From the NCBI GenBank assembly GCA_944351345.1, contig CALVPO010000029.1, positions 1-15,015 of the forward strand: DNA of 15,015 nucleotides, read 5' to 3'. Position numbers and translations under genes: made by a program. Position 1 is the first letter of the stretch. Each line of letters begins with the position of its first letter. The notes under the pieces were generated by a model. It ran no database searches and had not been told where the DNA came from. It worked only from the letters and a program-made list of their open reading frames with translations. Positions 13,655 through 15,015 of the stretch are shown one piece after another. Origin of the DNA: an uncultured Bacilli bacterium (lineage in GTDB: Bacteria; Bacillota_I; Bacilli_A; RF39; UBA660).

Positions 13655-14758
13655 TTAATCATAATTATACTTACTAATATTTAATAAAATTCCCATAGAT
13701 ACCATCGTAATAAGTAAACTAGAACCACCATAACTAAGAAAAGGCAAAGTAACACCAGTAACAGGAATAAGCCCAACAACCACCATTAAATTAAGCAAAG
13801 TCTGAAAAGCAAGTTGAAAACTAATACCAAAAGCCAAATACTTACCAAACTTATTTTCACAATTCTTACTTATTCTAAAACCCCTATATATTATTATTAA
13901 AAATAAAGTAGCTACTATTAAAATACCAACAAAACCAAACTCTTCACTAATAATGGAAAATATAAAATCAGTCTGTGGCTCCGGAAGATAAAAATGCTTC
14001 TGAATACTATTACCAAATCCACTACCAAGTAACCCAGAAGGTCCTATAGCATATAAACTCTGAATAATCTGAAAACCACTTCCCAATGGATCAGTCCAAG
14101 GATTTATAAAAGAAATAATTCTCTTTAAACGATATGGAGCTATTATAATTAAAAAAACTACACCAATCATACCAATAACACCAATACTAGCAAAAAATGA
14201 CATATTAACGCCACTTATAAATAAAAGACCAATAATAGAAATAACAATAATTACCCCAGTACCAAAATCCGGCTGTAACATAATAAGACCAAACACTAGC
14301 ATTAAAACTACTAATATAGGAAATACTCCTGAAGTAATATTCTTTAGTACTCTTTCATTATAAGCTAGATACTTAGAAGTAAAAATAATCATTCCTAACT
14401 TAGCAGCCTCACTAGGTTGTACACCAAAACCACCTATACCAAACCAACTCCTAGAACCATTTCTAATACTCCCAATACCTGGAATTAAAACAAGTATTAA
14501 TAACAGAAAACAAATACCGAAAATAATATTTGCATGTTTCAAATATTTTGTATATGGAATTTTTAACATAATACTCATAATTAAATATCCAACTATTAAA
14601 AACATTCCCTGAGTTATAACAAACTTATAGGGATTATCAAACTTATAATTAGCCCAAACATAAGATGCAGAATATATCATTAAAAGACCAAATAAAGAAA
14701 TTATAACTATAGATATTAATAAAATCAAATCAACTTTTTTCAAAAAAATCTTCACCAC
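13655..14758 (-). CDS. ftsW: FtsW-type SEDS peptidoglycan polymerase (FtsW/RodA/SpoVE family)
   Basis: A 367-aa polytopic membrane protein with about ten hydrophobic segments. SEDS proteins polymerise lipid II into glycan strands together with a class-B penicillin-binding protein, here most likely at the division septum. Family blocks in order are FGLLMIYSAS (about 23-32), GSRSWFGIGGFGVQPSEAAKL (about 101-121), LQPDFGTGVI (161-170), PWTDPLGSGFQIIQS (220-234), KHFYLPEPQTDFIFSIISEE (about 254-273) and PVTGVTLPFLSYGGSSL (332-348). The FYLPEPxTDFIFS form is more FtsW/SpoVE- than RodA-like. The first GTG codons abut the likely ribosome site (GAAGAGTGG). TTG at 14741-14743, giving MKKVDLILLISI, is an equally good start and matches the usual family N-terminus. 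A TATAAT at 14794-14799 (minus) may be its -10, but I see no good -35. Its last codons are duplicated at 12401-12438. Confidence 0.9.
   Translation of the reverse strand: MVKIFLKKVDLILLISIVIISLFGLLMIYSASYVWANYKFDNPYKFVITQGMFLIVGYLIMSIMLKIPYTKYLKHANIIFGICFLLLILVLIPGIGSIRNGSRSWFGIGGFGVQPSEAAKLGMIIFTSKYLAYNERVLKNITSGVFPILVVLMLVFGLIMLQPDFGTGVIIVISIIGLLFISGVNMSFFASIGVIGMIGVVFLIIIAPYRLKRIISFINPWTDPLGSGFQIIQSLYAIGPSGLLGSGFGNSIQKHFYLPEPQTDFIFSIISEEFGFVGILIVATLFLIIIYRGFRISKNCENKFGKYLAFGISFQLAFQTLLNLMVVVGLIPVTGVTLPFLSYGGSSLLITMVSMGILLNISKYNYD
13659..13696 (-). repeat. Direct-repeat partner within the ftsW 3' end
   Basis: This is the intact member of the 38-bp pair and forms the last codons of ftsW up to just before its TAA. 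It differs from 12401-12438 at three positions. Confidence 0.7.
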
Positions 14759-14959
14759 TCTTCTATAACAACATACTCTCTAAATAATATTTTATTATAA
14801 TGACTTTTATACCATATATATACTTATATAACTTTATATAATATTATTTTTTATATACTTATTCTAATTATATTTTATTTATTCAAAATATAACTATATC
14901 CAAGTATATCTATATTATTATAAATATTAAAGAAATATACTTAGCTCTGGACAGTTTTT

Positions 14960-14994
14960 TATAAAATAAAAATTAGAGGTATTATACCCTCTAA
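14960..14994 (-). terminator. Intrinsic terminator of a gene beyond the right edge
   Basis: On the minus strand TTAGAGGGTA (14985-14994) pairs with TACCTCTAA (14973-14981) around a 3-nt loop, with one bulged base, and is followed by a T-rich run (TTTTTATTTT, complement of 14963-14972). It should end transcription of a minus-strand gene that lies outside the window, separating it from ftsW. The stretch between it and ftsW (14759-14959) is A/T-rich and shows no gene. Confidence 0.65.
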
Positions 14995-15015
14995 CATAAA
15001 ATAGTCTTTAAATTT

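Noticed and set aside
1..15015. Retron or diversity-generating element based on the reverse-transcriptase fragment
   Set aside because: The catalytic YxDD part is missing, and no variable/template repeat pair or msr-msd-like structure was seen nearby.

Overview
The window comes from a very low-GC Gram-positive-type bacterium (Bacillota, Bacilli or Clostridia-like, possibly an uncultured gut lineage). The evidence is AT-rich DNA, strong GGAGG-type ribosome sites, consensus sigma-A promoters with 17-bp spacers, an FtsW-type cell-wall polymerase and Mur-type ligases. Trp is encoded by TGG and all genes close normally under the standard bacterial code. This placement is an inference; no rRNA or tRNA is present.

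Layout. 1-965 is a scar of two truncated mobile-element or defence-type genes: a reverse-transcriptase fragment (minus) joined head to head to a PD-(D/E)XK/Rpn-type fragment (plus), closed by a strong bidirectional hairpin. 970-4886 (minus) holds a 675-aa transglutaminase-like protein, a MurE-like ligase and a single-domain rhodanese. 4975-7944 (plus) starts from a divergent promoter whose two -35 boxes overlap, and holds a second MurE-like ligase and an M14 metallopeptidase resembling gamma-D-glutamyl-diamino acid peptidases. An 18-bp hairpin overlapping both stop codons separates it from the next block. 7947-12292 (minus) reads, in transcription order, J-domain protein (apparently frameshifted), amidoligase, HD-domain dNTPase, class-I glutamine amidotransferase/peptidase C26, and GNAT acetyltransferase, behind a consensus promoter. 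12401-13696 is a segment bounded by 38-bp near-identical direct repeats, one of them the 3' end of ftsW; it carries one unrecognised 196-aa gene and a 475-nt gap. 13655-14758 is ftsW, and the right edge holds the terminator of a gene outside the window.

How the genes may work together. Between 1.3 and 11.4 kb almost every protein belongs to a family that forms or cleaves amide, often gamma-glutamyl, bonds: two MurE-like ligases and an amidoligase (formation), and an M14 peptidase, a C26-type hydrolase and a transglutaminase-fold Cys protein (cleavage or transfer). A GNAT could cap amines. None has an evident signal peptide, so the chemistry is probably cytosolic. I infer an uncharacterised peptide or isopeptide conjugation and removal pathway, or a specialised peptidoglycan-precursor modification/recycling pathway. 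The families are seen in the sequence; the shared pathway is inference.
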